Shown here piece by piece: positions 24,601 through 35,600 of a stretch of DNA of 64,000 nucleotides. The notes beneath the pieces were generated by a model that saw only the letters and a list, made by a program, of their open reading frames with translations, did not search any database and was not told the DNA's origin. Made by a program: the position numbers and the translations under genes. Position 1 is the first letter of the stretch, and every line of letters begins with the position of its first letter. The DNA comes from Eudorina sp. 2006-703-Eu-15 (lineage: Eukaryota > Chlorophyta > Chlorophyceae > Chlamydomonadales > Volvocaceae). The stretch is taken from positions 496,001 through 560,000 of the forward strand of contig BDSI01000033.1 of the NCBI GenBank assembly GCA_003117195.1. The letters are read 5' to 3'.

Positions 24601-27600
24601 CCGGCGCCGCCACCGGCCCGCCCCGTCACCTCGCCCTCGTCGTACTCCTCCTTGCCGTACTCCATCCGTACCAGCTGGCTGAGCGATTCCAGCTCCGCCG
24701 CCACATCGGCGGGCACCGCCAGCAGCGTCGCGATGTCGAACACCAGCAACGGGGCACCGCCGCCGCCACCGCCGCCGCCGTTGCTACTGCCGCCGCCGCC
24801 GCCGCCGCCGCCCCCGAGGGCGGGTGCGAAGACGACTTGTAGGACAGCGGGGCGCGGCTGCGGCGGCACCGGCAGGACCAGGACCTGTGACCCGTGTCCG
24901 AGCTCGCAGTCGAAGTCCGACAGCAGCGCCCCGTGCTGCACCAGGAGCAGCCGCAGCCCCTGCGCCACCGGCGCCGTCACCTGCAACTCCACATGCACCG
25001 GCTCGCCGCCGGCAGGCGCCGTCGCGACGCACGGCGTCCACAGACAGTCCACGACGATCCGACCGCCGCCGCCGCCGCCGCGGCTGGCGCCGCTGGCGCC
25101 CGAGGGCGAGACCGGCGGCGGTAGCACAGCGCGCTCGTCGTAAAAACACCCCGATGCCACATCAGCCGCCACCGCCGCCGCTGCATTCGGCATCGCCATC
25201 GCCGCCGCTGCCGCCGCTGCCGGCGGCGGCGGCGGCCGCGGTGGCGCCGTGCTGGCGTTATGGAGGGCGGAGACGTGGCCCCACGCATCCTGGAAGGACC
25301 ATGCGCCGAGCACAGCCGCGTCAGGGACGTGGCAAAGCAGCGCCTGAAGGCCCTCGCCCAATTGCTGGGGCTGGTGCTGGTGCCAATGCTGCTGTTCGTG
25401 CGTGCACGACAGTACCGAGTGGTTGGTCCCTGCGGGGCCTGCGGGGCTTGCCGCCGCTGCGGCAGGGGCTACCGGAGCGGGGGCGGCCCACGCGCCGTCG
25501 CTGCCGCCGCTGGTGCAGCCGCCACGCCGCGTCGCGGAGGCAGGCAACAGGCCACAGCTGCCGGGTAGGAAGCCGCCGCCAAGGGCGGCCGCCTGCGGCG
25601 CCGCGACGCCTGCGGCTGTGGATGCGGCTGTGGACGCGTCAAGCAGCAGCTGCGGTTGCTGCATCTGCACGTCTACCAGCGTCTGCGTCGGGGCTTGGGT
25701 GTGGGTCTGGGCTTGGGCCTGCATCTGCATCTGCATCTGCATCTGCGCCTGCACCAGCAGGAAGTTCGCCACCGCCGCCGCGTCCAGCCCCGTCGCTGTG
25801 GCGAGTGCCGCCACGTGCGCCTCCACCGCCGCCTCCGCCTCCGCCCCAGCAATCATCGACCCCGTTGCCTGCTGCGGCGGCTGTAGCGGCTGTAGCGGCT
25901 GCTGCAGCTGCTGCAGCTGCTGGGCCAGCAGTGCGCCGCCGCTCACGTCCCGCATCCAGGCGATCAGCTGCACGCAGCCCCGCACCACCACCATGCCGCC
26001 GGTACGGCCCCCGGGCGGCCAGCTGGCGAAGCTGGGCAGCAGCGTCGGCGGCGGTGCGGGCGCGGAGACCTCAGCGGCTGCGCGAATATCGGGTGCGCTG
26101 CGCACGCTGGGTGCGGCCGCGCCGGACGCGCGCTGTGGACGTGGCGGCGGCGGTGACGGCGGCGCCGCCGTCAGGCAGGTCGCTTGGAGCCTGAGACGCG
26201 GCGCTTGGGCTGGCCGTTGCTCATGCTCCCGGGGCCGTTGCTGTTGCTGTTGGTCCTGCTGCTGCTGACCAAGTTGGTCTCTCCGCGGCTGCGGGGAGGT
26301 CGAATGCGGCGGTTGCGGTGGTTGCGGCGGCTGCAGTGGTTGCGGCGGTTGCGGCGGTTGCGATGTGCCAGGGCGGGTCGTACGCGGCTGCGCATCGTCA
26401 TCCATAGGGTGGTGGTGTTGGTGGATTCGATGCTCGTTGTGGTGGTTGTGGTGGTTGTCGCGGGGGCAGAAGTCCGTTGGAAAAAGCAACGGGCCAACCG
26501 CTGCGGCAAGCCGGGCGCCGTACTCCTCGTGAGACGTGCCCGGCGGCTTTTGCACCTGAGAATACAGACGGGATACACGGCAGGTACAGCACGGTACGAC
26601 AAGATCCGCATTACACGACGACCATACCAGGGAGAACCCTGGTTGGGACGGGCGGCACGTTCTGACGTGCGTTGCTGTATGGGGCGCCCCGCGCCCGGCC
26701 TTGTGGCAGTCCATACCGCCCTCTGTCTGTGGAATGTAATATACGGTATCTTGTGAATGCGCAGAATAACCCTCAACAGATATATACGTGCCCTCCCCTG
26801 ATAAGCTGACCGACCCACTTTATCATTTCAATTATTTATATTTATTTATATTTCAATTATGTTGAAACACACACTGCGAGTGAGTGCGTAGTGGTGACCC
26901 TTCCTGCTGCGGGCACCGGCAAGACGCCCATCAAAACCCCTAAGGAGTGCAACCAACGCTGAACCCTGCGCACCCACCTTGATGCTGAAGGTCCGGCAGG
27001 AGGTGAGGCCCTGGTAGCGCAGCACCGGGGGCAGCTGCCGGCCTGCAGCAGCGCCTGCCGCCCCGGCTGCCCGCGGCGGCAACACGGCGGCCCCACACCC
27101 CGATACGGCGCCGCGAAGGTCGCCCGTGCTGTCCTGACGAAGCAGCTGCGGCTGCGGCTGTAGCTGCGGCTGCGGCTGTCGCTGTGGCTGCGGTTGCGGC
27201 TGTAGCTGCGACTGCGGCTGTAGCTGTGCCTGCGGCTGTAGCTGCGGCTGCGGCGGCTGTTGGTTCGAGTCTGGGCCCAGTGGCGGCTGCAATGGAACCA
27301 TGGGTCGCTGCTGAAGCTCTTGGCTGCCCCGGTGGCCGCATGGCGCCTCCACAGCCAACGGGGCTACGCCCCGGGCGAAGCCCCGGTCACGGGGCGGACG
27401 CGGTTCTTCCTCGGCACTGCTGCTGCTGCTGCTGCTGTGGCTGCCGCTGTCGCCTCGGACCATTCGGCCATCGCCGCCGCTGCCTCGTCGCCCGCGAGCA
27501 CCCCTGCCGCCCCAGCCGCCACCCGTCGACACACGGGACCCGGCATCGCCAGCACGTCCGCGGCCGCCGCCAACGCCCCCGTCCACCGGTTGCTGCGGCG

Positions 27601-28555
27601 AGTCGTCGCAGAATTGAGCGGTCCGGGACGATGTGAAGGGCGACACGGGCGCGGGCAACGACAACCGCTGCGATTGCAGTAGCCGCGGTGGGGCCGGCAG
27701 CGGTTGCGGCAGCGGTTGCGGCAGCGGCGGCGGCAGCGGCTGCGGCTGCCGCAGCGGTGGCATGTGTGGTGGCGGATCCGACCACGGCAACATGCCAGCA
27801 CGCGGCGGCTGTCCTCCCGAGAAGCCGCCAGAGCCGCTCGTACAGCCGCCCGCCGACGACGAGATCGTGGCCGACGTCGCGTCGTAGCCGCGGAGGCACA
27901 ACAACGCCATGCTCTGAACGCTCGACTCGATCGACGTGTCGTACGTGTCAAGTGCCGTACTGCCGCCAAAGCTGGCGACCGGCGCGTCGCCGCGCGTACG
28001 GGCGCTCACTGGGCCCCGACTTCGGAAGGGCGCGAGCGCCGAAACGGGGCTGGCAGGCCTGGAGCTCGTGTCCCATGGGTCGGTGCAAGCCGTAGTTGGG
28101 GGCGACACGGAGGGCACTTGGCTTTGTGCTTTGGCAAAACTTTGGCCTGGAGGGCCCTCTTTCGGCACGGCTTTTGCCGACCTGCTTGGCGGCGCGCGGG
28201 CTTGCGCGTCCCCGGGGCTGATGTTGGCATCTGTGCTGCTGCCTGGGCTGGCGCTTGCGGGCGGGTGCTCCCGTTGCAGTGGTGCCCGCTGTGGAATGGT
28301 GCTGCTGCCGTATCGTGTTGCTGCCACGGCGGCGGGGCTGCGGTCCTCTAGGGAGGACCGCCGCGGGGGCAGCGAGGTGGCGGCCGCCGCCGCCGCCGCC
28401 GCCGCCGCGCCGCCGCCGCCAGGACCCCAGCTTTGACCTCGGCCGGATTCGGATGGGGTGGATGCGTCGGCTGCCGCCACCACGGCCTCTGCCCGGCGAC
28501 GTCGACGCCACTCGGAAACAGATGTGAGCATTCGCGCCAGCGGCGAGCGGGGCAT
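21665..28555 (-). CDS. SPL-like (SBP-box family C-terminal type) membrane protein lacking the SBP domain
   Basis: Four exons are read: 28555-26978, 26555-22959, 22568-22344 and 21961-21665. Donors are GTGGGT, GTGAGC and GTACGG; acceptors end in CAG; all introns are phase 0. The product is about 1,898 aa, with ATG at 28555. Residues 1-520 are low complexity, with a Gln/Pro/Leu repeat. The first intron joins RTFSIK to VQKPPGTSHEEY. Together with VVVRGCVQLIAWM (about 720), a beta-rich stretch DCLWTPCVATAPAGGEPVHVE (about 1030) and LVSDLAFLMERAD plus NNLFQYLVAQGG (about 1190-1240), this follows the order of blocks in large plant and algal SPL proteins downstream of the SBP zinc domain (family knowledge, matched by eye). 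No Cys/His SBP domain is present. The last 220 residues contain four or five hydrophobic spans, so it is probably membrane anchored. An alternative C-terminus using a GTGACA donor and an exon ending at 21417 is possible. Confidence 0.5.
22251..22310. repeat. 10-bp tandem repeat in an intron
   Basis: Six near-perfect copies of GTACCCATCC lie in the third intron of the SPL-like gene (21962-22343). They are non-coding. Confidence 0.9.
22836..22917. repeat. CTTGTCCCC/CTTGCCCG imperfect tandem repeat in an intron
   Basis: A series of 9-12 bp units (CTTGTCCCCAGC, CGTCTTGCCCG) fills part of the second intron (22569-22958) of the SPL-like gene. On the coding (minus) strand it is G-rich. Confidence 0.75.
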
Positions 28556-29690
28556 CACACGGCCGCGCGCTTACGCTGTCAATGAGAGCGGTTCTCGGGA
28601 TGAGGAAGAGCCTGGAAGAGGAACCGGTTACCTTGACCCAATGTGGAAGCCGTTGGTGTCCATTTTGTTTGCTGACAAGGTCATAGGATATGCCAAAGGC
28701 TCATGGCGCGCGTGCAGGTTAGTGCGTTTTTGCCAGAGGCTTATGTTCTGTCGGCCGGCTGCGTCATGAAACCACGGCGCGACGTTGGACTTACAAACTG
28801 GGATCACAGCACGACCCGCCGCTTTGGATAAGATCCTGACACGCCTTTGGTGCTTGGGGCACATGAATAAATACGTGTGCTCAGCCACTTCTTTCGGGCG
28901 CCATCGAAGCGCGAGGAAGCATGAAATGGGAGGTTCCAGGCTGGCTTACAGCCGCGGGAGACCCCAGCTTGCAAGAATTCACAATGGTGGCACCTATTTG
29001 GTTATAATTGGTATACATCTAAGTACGGGAGGTTGCAAAATAACGGTCAACGCTGACCCGCGGTTCGGTTCTTGCCATGGTTGGCGCACTTGGCATCCCT
29101 ATGCACAACATTATAATGTTGAAAACCAACAAAATTAAGAAGATCAACCTAGAACTTCAGGTTGAATGCCCTCGGAGGCGTTCGCCAAGCGAACAATCGC
29201 TTTGTCACGCGACTATAACGCGCTGACATATTATCAAGTCTTTATAAATACTATATTGGCTGCATATATACATGATGTAACTTGCTCGCGTGGCCGGGCT
29301 TTCTGGTTTCCGGGTTGTTTTCTGGAGACTTGCCGTACTTGCTCGCTATCGTGAGAGTCCTTGCTTGATGTCACATTCGCTTACAGATGCAATTGTAGCG
29401 CTATTTTTGTACATGTTTGCATTTAGACTTGCTTGAAAGCAGAAAAGGTTTGTGCGCCACGAAAGGTGGCGCACAATCCGTATGCGGAAGACGGCCTGGA
29501 TGCAGATTGTGTCCTTAGGTCGATGTGTACCTGATGCTTAAAGGGTAATCGGTGGCGGGGCAGTGGGCTGTGTGCAAAAGTAGCCGGCTGCTTGTCCGGG
29601 AGGAGCCTCTATGCAGCGTGCACGGCTTGAAGGGATTTAATTGAGCACGTCGAGTTCCTTGGAGAGGCAACCCTGGCCGTCGCTCTTGAA
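28556..29690. promoter_or_regulatory. head-to-head intergenic region between the SPL-like gene and the SUMO-like/ankyrin gene
   Basis: About 1.1 kb separates two divergent start codons. It is clearly less GC-rich than the genes and contains TATAA-like tracts (for example near 29231-29250). It also holds a 16-bp perfect palindrome at 29106-29121 and an 11-bp-stem hairpin at 29450-29476. It must contain the promoters and 5' UTRs of both genes; no specific factor site is recognised. Confidence 0.5.
29450..29476 (+). promoter_or_regulatory. perfect 11-bp stem-loop upstream of the giant gene
   Basis: TTGTGCGCCAC, a GAAAG loop, then GTGGCGCACAA. It lies 215 bp before the ATG at 29691, probably in or near the 5' UTR. 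It does not match the metazoan histone 3' stem-loop. A role in transcription or translation is possible but unproven. Confidence 0.4.
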
Positions 29691-32600
29691 ATGGCGTCCT
29701 CGAGTTCAACTAATGGCGCTGCCAAGGCGGATGATGGCGTTAAATTCACCATCACAGTTCAATGCAATGTGGCAGGCGAGAAACGAGCGGTCTCATACAC
29801 GGTATTCAAGCGGTAAGCGCAGCGCAGCATTGCTCAAATTGACGGTGCACCACGTACGCATCGTGCATAGCGCGCACCCTGAATCATTTTGCTGCTTGAT
29901 TATAAATGTCATGAATGCTTGGGTGCTGCTTTCCCGGATAACGTTGCAGGACCCTTATGAGCCAGGTGTTTGACAGCAGCGTGCAGTTCTTCAAGTTAGA
30001 TCCGGCACAGGTACAGTGAACTCGAGAGAGTGTGGGGCGTGTGCTTGGTGTATTTGCGCTTGGAGGCGTATGGCGGCCATCGTCAGAATGCTGACGCAGG
30101 GTATGGGTGTGCAGGTGATCCTTGTGGTCAAGAACAAAGTGGCGCTCACACATAAGTGCGTCGAGGACTACCGGCTGTCCGACAAAAGCGTGCTGGACTT
30201 GATTCACCTGAAGGAGGTGCGACGGGTCTTCGCTAGCAGGAAAGCTCGCTGCCGTGCTTGCAAGCTCATAACGACCGCACACGTGTTGCCAGGTTGTTCG
30301 GAGTGGGTAAGGGAGTTCAAGAGCAGAGCGCTCTCCTGGCCGGCGGCCGAGAAAGGGAGGGGGGAGAGCGGGAACTGAACCCAACCAAACCGCTCCCGGG
30401 AACACGCCTGCCATACCTCCCCATCACCACCCTTCCTCAGCTGCGTCTCCGCACTTCCCCCCCATAATCGCACACCTTCCTTCGCACCCCAACCCCCGCA
30501 GGCCCCCACGATTGACCTGACGCTGAAGGACCAGGCGGGCAACAGCAAGACCATCACCGCCTCCACCTACCACCCGCTGTCGGACGTCGTGAAGGCGTTC
30601 TGCAAGCACCTGGGCGAGGAGACGGGGTTCTCGGACCTCTACCACGGCGGCATTGCGCTGGATCTGGACGCCTCCCCCGCCAGCATCGGGCTGAAGACCG
30701 GGGAGCAGCTCTTCTGCTACTGCTACAAGGCGGCCTGCAAACAGTATTGGGCGGCCGCGGGCAAACCGGAGCAGGCCAAGAGCCTGCGCTTCATAAAGTT
30801 TTACTTTTCAGACTGGAAGTATGGGTATAAGACGTTTCCGATCTTCCGGCACGACATCAGCACGCCCATGGAGGTCCTGATTAAGACGTTTTGCGCCTGG
30901 CGGGGACTGGACTACGACCAGACCGGGTTCCTGTACTCGTACACGTACAAGCAGGTGCAGCATGGGGACACGGCCACCAATAAGGCCCTGGCGGACGGCG
31001 ATACCATCCTGGCGTACAGCCGACAGGTGTGTCGGGTGTGTGTGAAAGATAATTGAGCCGCCAGTCGGCGTGTGTGAGTGTGTGTGTGTGTGTGGCAGGC
31101 GGAACGAGCGTGGTCGGTCGCAAGGTTGCAACCAAGAGAACCAGCGCGGCGGCGCGGTCAAAGCACCCGGTGTGGGTGCGGATGTGGCGGTGGCGGGATC
31201 TGGGGGCCCTCGCGGGGCCTGAGGGACACGTTGCGGGGTTTTGCGATCCATACCGAGATCGCGCTCATCAGGGCACGGGCTTGCGCCGGCGGCCGGGGTC
31301 AGTCCTCTGTCTGTGTACGTGGACAACTGGGCCGCAACCTGCGTTTTGAACCCCAAGACGTGTACCAAAGCAGCAGCACCAGCAGCAGCATCCTGCGCGC
31401 CGTCGCAGTGCCTTTCTTGCCGGCACTCGCGACGGTCACTTCGGAACCCCTTGCCGGCATAGGCCACCCAGGCTCACCACCCACTGCGTTCAGCGCTGCG
31501 GCGGGGATGCGCTGCGTTCAGCGCTGCGGCTGTCAGCCAAGAGGCCGGTCACTGGCCTCCACAGCAACCCGGTGGGGGCACATGCGCTCCTCCTGTTGGA
31601 TGCCGACCTACTTGCCAGCCTTGGCCTGATCCCACGGGGGCGACACGTGCACGCCCAGACCCACCTGTGCCGCGCCGCGCCCGGACCCTTGGGACTCGGG
31701 GCCCTATGTGTAGGCCTAGGCCATTGCTTGCGCCCGCCCTGCCACAGCACCAGCAGCACAGGGCGCGCGCGCGCTCGCATGCAAAGAGCCGACGCCCGGG
31801 GCCGCATTTGCGTTGCCGTGCTACCTATGACCACGTGTAGGAGCTCCAGGGGCGGCTCTGGGACGCCATCCTCGCGGGGTCCTGCAGCCAGGTGCTGGGC
31901 CTGCTGGACCAGGGCGCGGACCTGTCGACCAGCATAGGGCCCGAGGAGTGGGGCAAGCACCCCCTGCATGCGGCCGTCGCGAATGGCCATGTGGAGCTGG
32001 TCAAACTGCTGCTCCAGGGGGACCTCCCTGGGTCAGACGAGGGAGCCAAGCAGGCGCCGCCGCAGCAGCAGCAGCAGGTACCGGCAGCGGCGGAGGGGGC
32101 GGCAGCGGCCCGGGGCAGGGCGCCGGCGGCGGCGGCGCCGCCGCCGGCCGACGCATCGGAGCTCAAGGCGGATGGCGCGCGGGAAGCAGCGACAGACGCG
32201 GACGGCAAGACGCGCAGCAGCGGCGGGGCGAGCAGCAGTAGTAGTTGCAGCAGCAGCGGCGGTGGAGGCAGTGGCTGTGGCGGTGGCGGCGGTAGCGTCC
32301 CCCGGGCTGCATCCAGTGGGGGCGGGGCGGGGCGGCAGGGCAGTGTCAGCAGCAGCAGCGGGGGCGGGGCCGGCGGGGCTGCAGGCGTCAGCAGCAGCGG
32401 GGGCAGCAGCAGCAGCAGCCGCACCGCCCTCCTGGGCACCTCCTGCGGGGGCTGCGACCCAAATCAGCTGGACTACGCGAGCGATCCGCCGTTGTGGCAC
32501 GCGGTGGAGAACAACCTGGTGGGGCTGGTGGACCTGCTGCTGGCGGCGGGGGCGACCGCGGCGGACATCCCGCCAAAGGAGGGCAGGCCCAAGGTGTGTG

Positions 32601-35600
32601 TCGGGCGCTGGGGCCGCTGGCTTGCCCTTGGTGGGTGGCCGGTGTAACGGCCTGCATGGCCTCATCGCGGCCCGGGCGGCTCTTAGGCAGCATCCATGCA
32701 GATGTGTAGCTGGGGTTGGGCAGGTGGGGTTAGGGGCGGGATGGAGCAAAAGCACTGGATGCAGCCTAAGAGCCGCCTGGGCCGCGATGAGGCGGGGCGA
32801 CGATGAGGGGGCAGAGGTTGGCGGCGGAGATGGCTTTGGATCTGGTGGAGATCTGGCGGTAGCGCGGGCAGAATCCATTGTTGCTTTGAAAAACTTTCAA
32901 ACCCAGATGATATTGCCGAATATGCAACGGGATCGGGATGTGTGTGCGAGCGGGAGTGCGTGGTGCAATGGTGACGTCCCGGCTGCTGTGAATGCGACAG
33001 CGGGTCCACAGCCGGGCACCAGGACGCGCCGCACCTAGTGGCGGGTTGGTTGGTTGAACACCGTAGGGGAGGGTATAGGAAATTGGTAGACATTTCAAAC
33101 TGCGCTGCTGCCAGAGCGACGGTTCGACCGGAAAGAAAGGGGATTCCGTCAGCTGGGCGGGGTGCGGTGACCGGCGCCCACATGGCAGGGTGCAGCACAT
33201 CCCTGCTGTGGTGCATCCGCCTGTGAACTGACGTCCGGCAGCTTGGCGGTCCGGGGAGGGGGGGGCACCGATTTCGCTGTCTTTGTTGACGATAAGGGGG
33301 GCCACCGGCTAGTGGGTTGTCTGCAGGGATCGCGGCGCCCCTTCCCCGGCCCCCGGGGGGTCCGTATCGCCACATGTCGACCCATTTCCTGTACCGCCCT
33401 CGGTCCCTCGGAGCGCACGGAGACGAACGGGTTCTGGAGCGGCTTCCCCCTTGGGACTGGCTGTCCATGGACTGCCGGGCGCAACCCGGGCGGCGACGAC
33501 CTCCCTTCAGCCTACTGCACATAGCCCACCCCACCCATTCCGCATACCCCACCTGGTCACGGCCGGTTGGTTCCTCGCGCGGGCGGGTTCCTCGCTGGTC
33601 ACCCACCCGTCCGCGCCCGGACCTGACCGCTTGCCGGGCCCTGACCGGTGCGGTGGGTTACGGTGCGGACCCCCCGCGGCACCCTGTCCTGCCCCGCCCC
33701 CGCCGCGCTTCCACCGCTACTGCCTCCCTCTCCCTCCCCTCGCCCGCCCCCGTGCGCCCCGCGCTTCCACCTTCCCGGCCGATCTCCGCCCCCCTTCCCA
33801 TCCGATCTCCGCCCCCCCTTCCGGCCGATCTCCGCCCCCCTTCCGGCCGATCTCCGCCCCCCCTTCCGGCCGATCTCCGCCCCCCCTTCCGGCCGATCTC
33901 CGCCCCCCCTTCCGGCCGATCTCCGCCCCCCCTTCCGGCCGATTTCCGCCCCCCCTTCCGGCCGATCTCCGCCCCCCCCTTCCCGGCCCCCCGTTAGGAG
34001 CAGCCCAGCTCGGGGTACTCGGCGTGTCCGCACGCAGCTCGCAAGGGCCACGCGGAGACGCTGCGGGTGCTGCTGGCGGCGGGGGCCAACCCCTGGCTGC
34101 CGGACGCGGACGGGTACACGGCCTACGACTACGCGTTGGACCACGCAAAGCCACCCGCGGTGGTGGCGGCGCTGCTGGAGGGCGACCCGCGGTTCGGGGA
34201 GATGCAGCGGGGCTTCCAGGTGGGGTGTGTGTGTAGGAGATCGGTAGATTCGAAACGTCGCTGCGGCTATAGAGCAAAAGTCTGACCGGCATAGTCCCGG
34301 TGGGCGAGTTGGGGGCGGCCACAGAGGGGTTGCGGCTGCCGTCTTGCGGTTCCTGTGCCGCCGCTGAGGCCCCCGGGGGGGGGAGGGGAGTGCTGACCGC
34401 CCCCGCCGGATGTCACCGCCGTGGCGGCTTGGTTGCGTCGTACAGAGACGAGTGCCGCGTTGAGTCATCCCCAGAGAGTACAGGCATGCATGTGCCCGGC
34501 ACAACCGGCGGATGCGGTGCCGCTGCAGTGCCGGTGCAGTGCCGCCTGGCTTGCGAGACGGCCGGCCAACACGTCGCGCTCTGGCCATCGTGGCCTTGGT
34601 TTGTGCCATCGCTTTTTATGCTGCTGCTGCTGCTGCGGCCGCTGCTGCTGCGGTTGTTGCGATTTGTGCGACCGGACCGGACCCACAGGCGGCCTACCAG
34701 CGGATGTGTCAGATGCTGAAGCGCACGCAGCGGTACCCCGCCCTGGGCTGCCCCTGCCGGACGTGCAACAGCCTGCTCGAGATCCGCGCGTCGGAGACGG
34801 AGGCCAGCAGGCTGGTGAGGGTCTGGGTGGAAGGGCGGGGGTGGTGCGGATGGTGGTGAGGGTGGCGGGTGTAAGTAATTACGCGTTTTGGGCAGACTGC
34901 GCGGACTGTCAGAGGAATGAATGGTCCGGTTGGGTGGATTGGGAGGGAGGGGGAGGGAAGGAGGGAGGGGGCGTGTCCGCAGTGATGGTAGCTCATGACC
35001 TTCACCGGGGAGCGAGCAGAGTGCCGCCGTGGCGCCTGAACATCACGACGGGGGCTGTCAACGTGATAAGACAAAACGAACCCTGAGCAAAACCTGAACC
35101 AACCCGGGCACGTCCAGCTGAATCAGAGTTACTGACCGGGGGGGAGGGAGGAGTATCAGTGGCGGAGAACGAAACGCCCCGACTAAAGCTGTTGCGCCGC
35201 CACGTCACCACTCAGGACAGGATACACATACGGGCGGATCGGGAACCTGAGCATCACCGCACCGCACCTCGTGCGGGGCGGGGTCGGAATCCTGCAACAG
35301 TGCAATTTCAGTGACACGAATCCCGGTCAGCGCTCTTTGAGGACCCTCCTTACCTTATCTTGTCGCCTGCGCGGCCGCAGCCCCGGTCAGACGACGGGCC
35401 AGCAACCCGTCTTGAGCCGGCAAGCCTCGGGGATCCGGGTCCTGAGCACGGCGCCCTCGCTCGCTCCCTCACCCCCTGCCGCCCGGTCCTGATCCGCCCA
35501 CCAGGTGCGGGAGCAGATCGGGTGTGTAGCGCTGGTGCGGGCGGTGCAGGCCGGTGGGCCCCACTGTGTCGACGTGATGGAGCTGCTGCTGAAGCACGGG

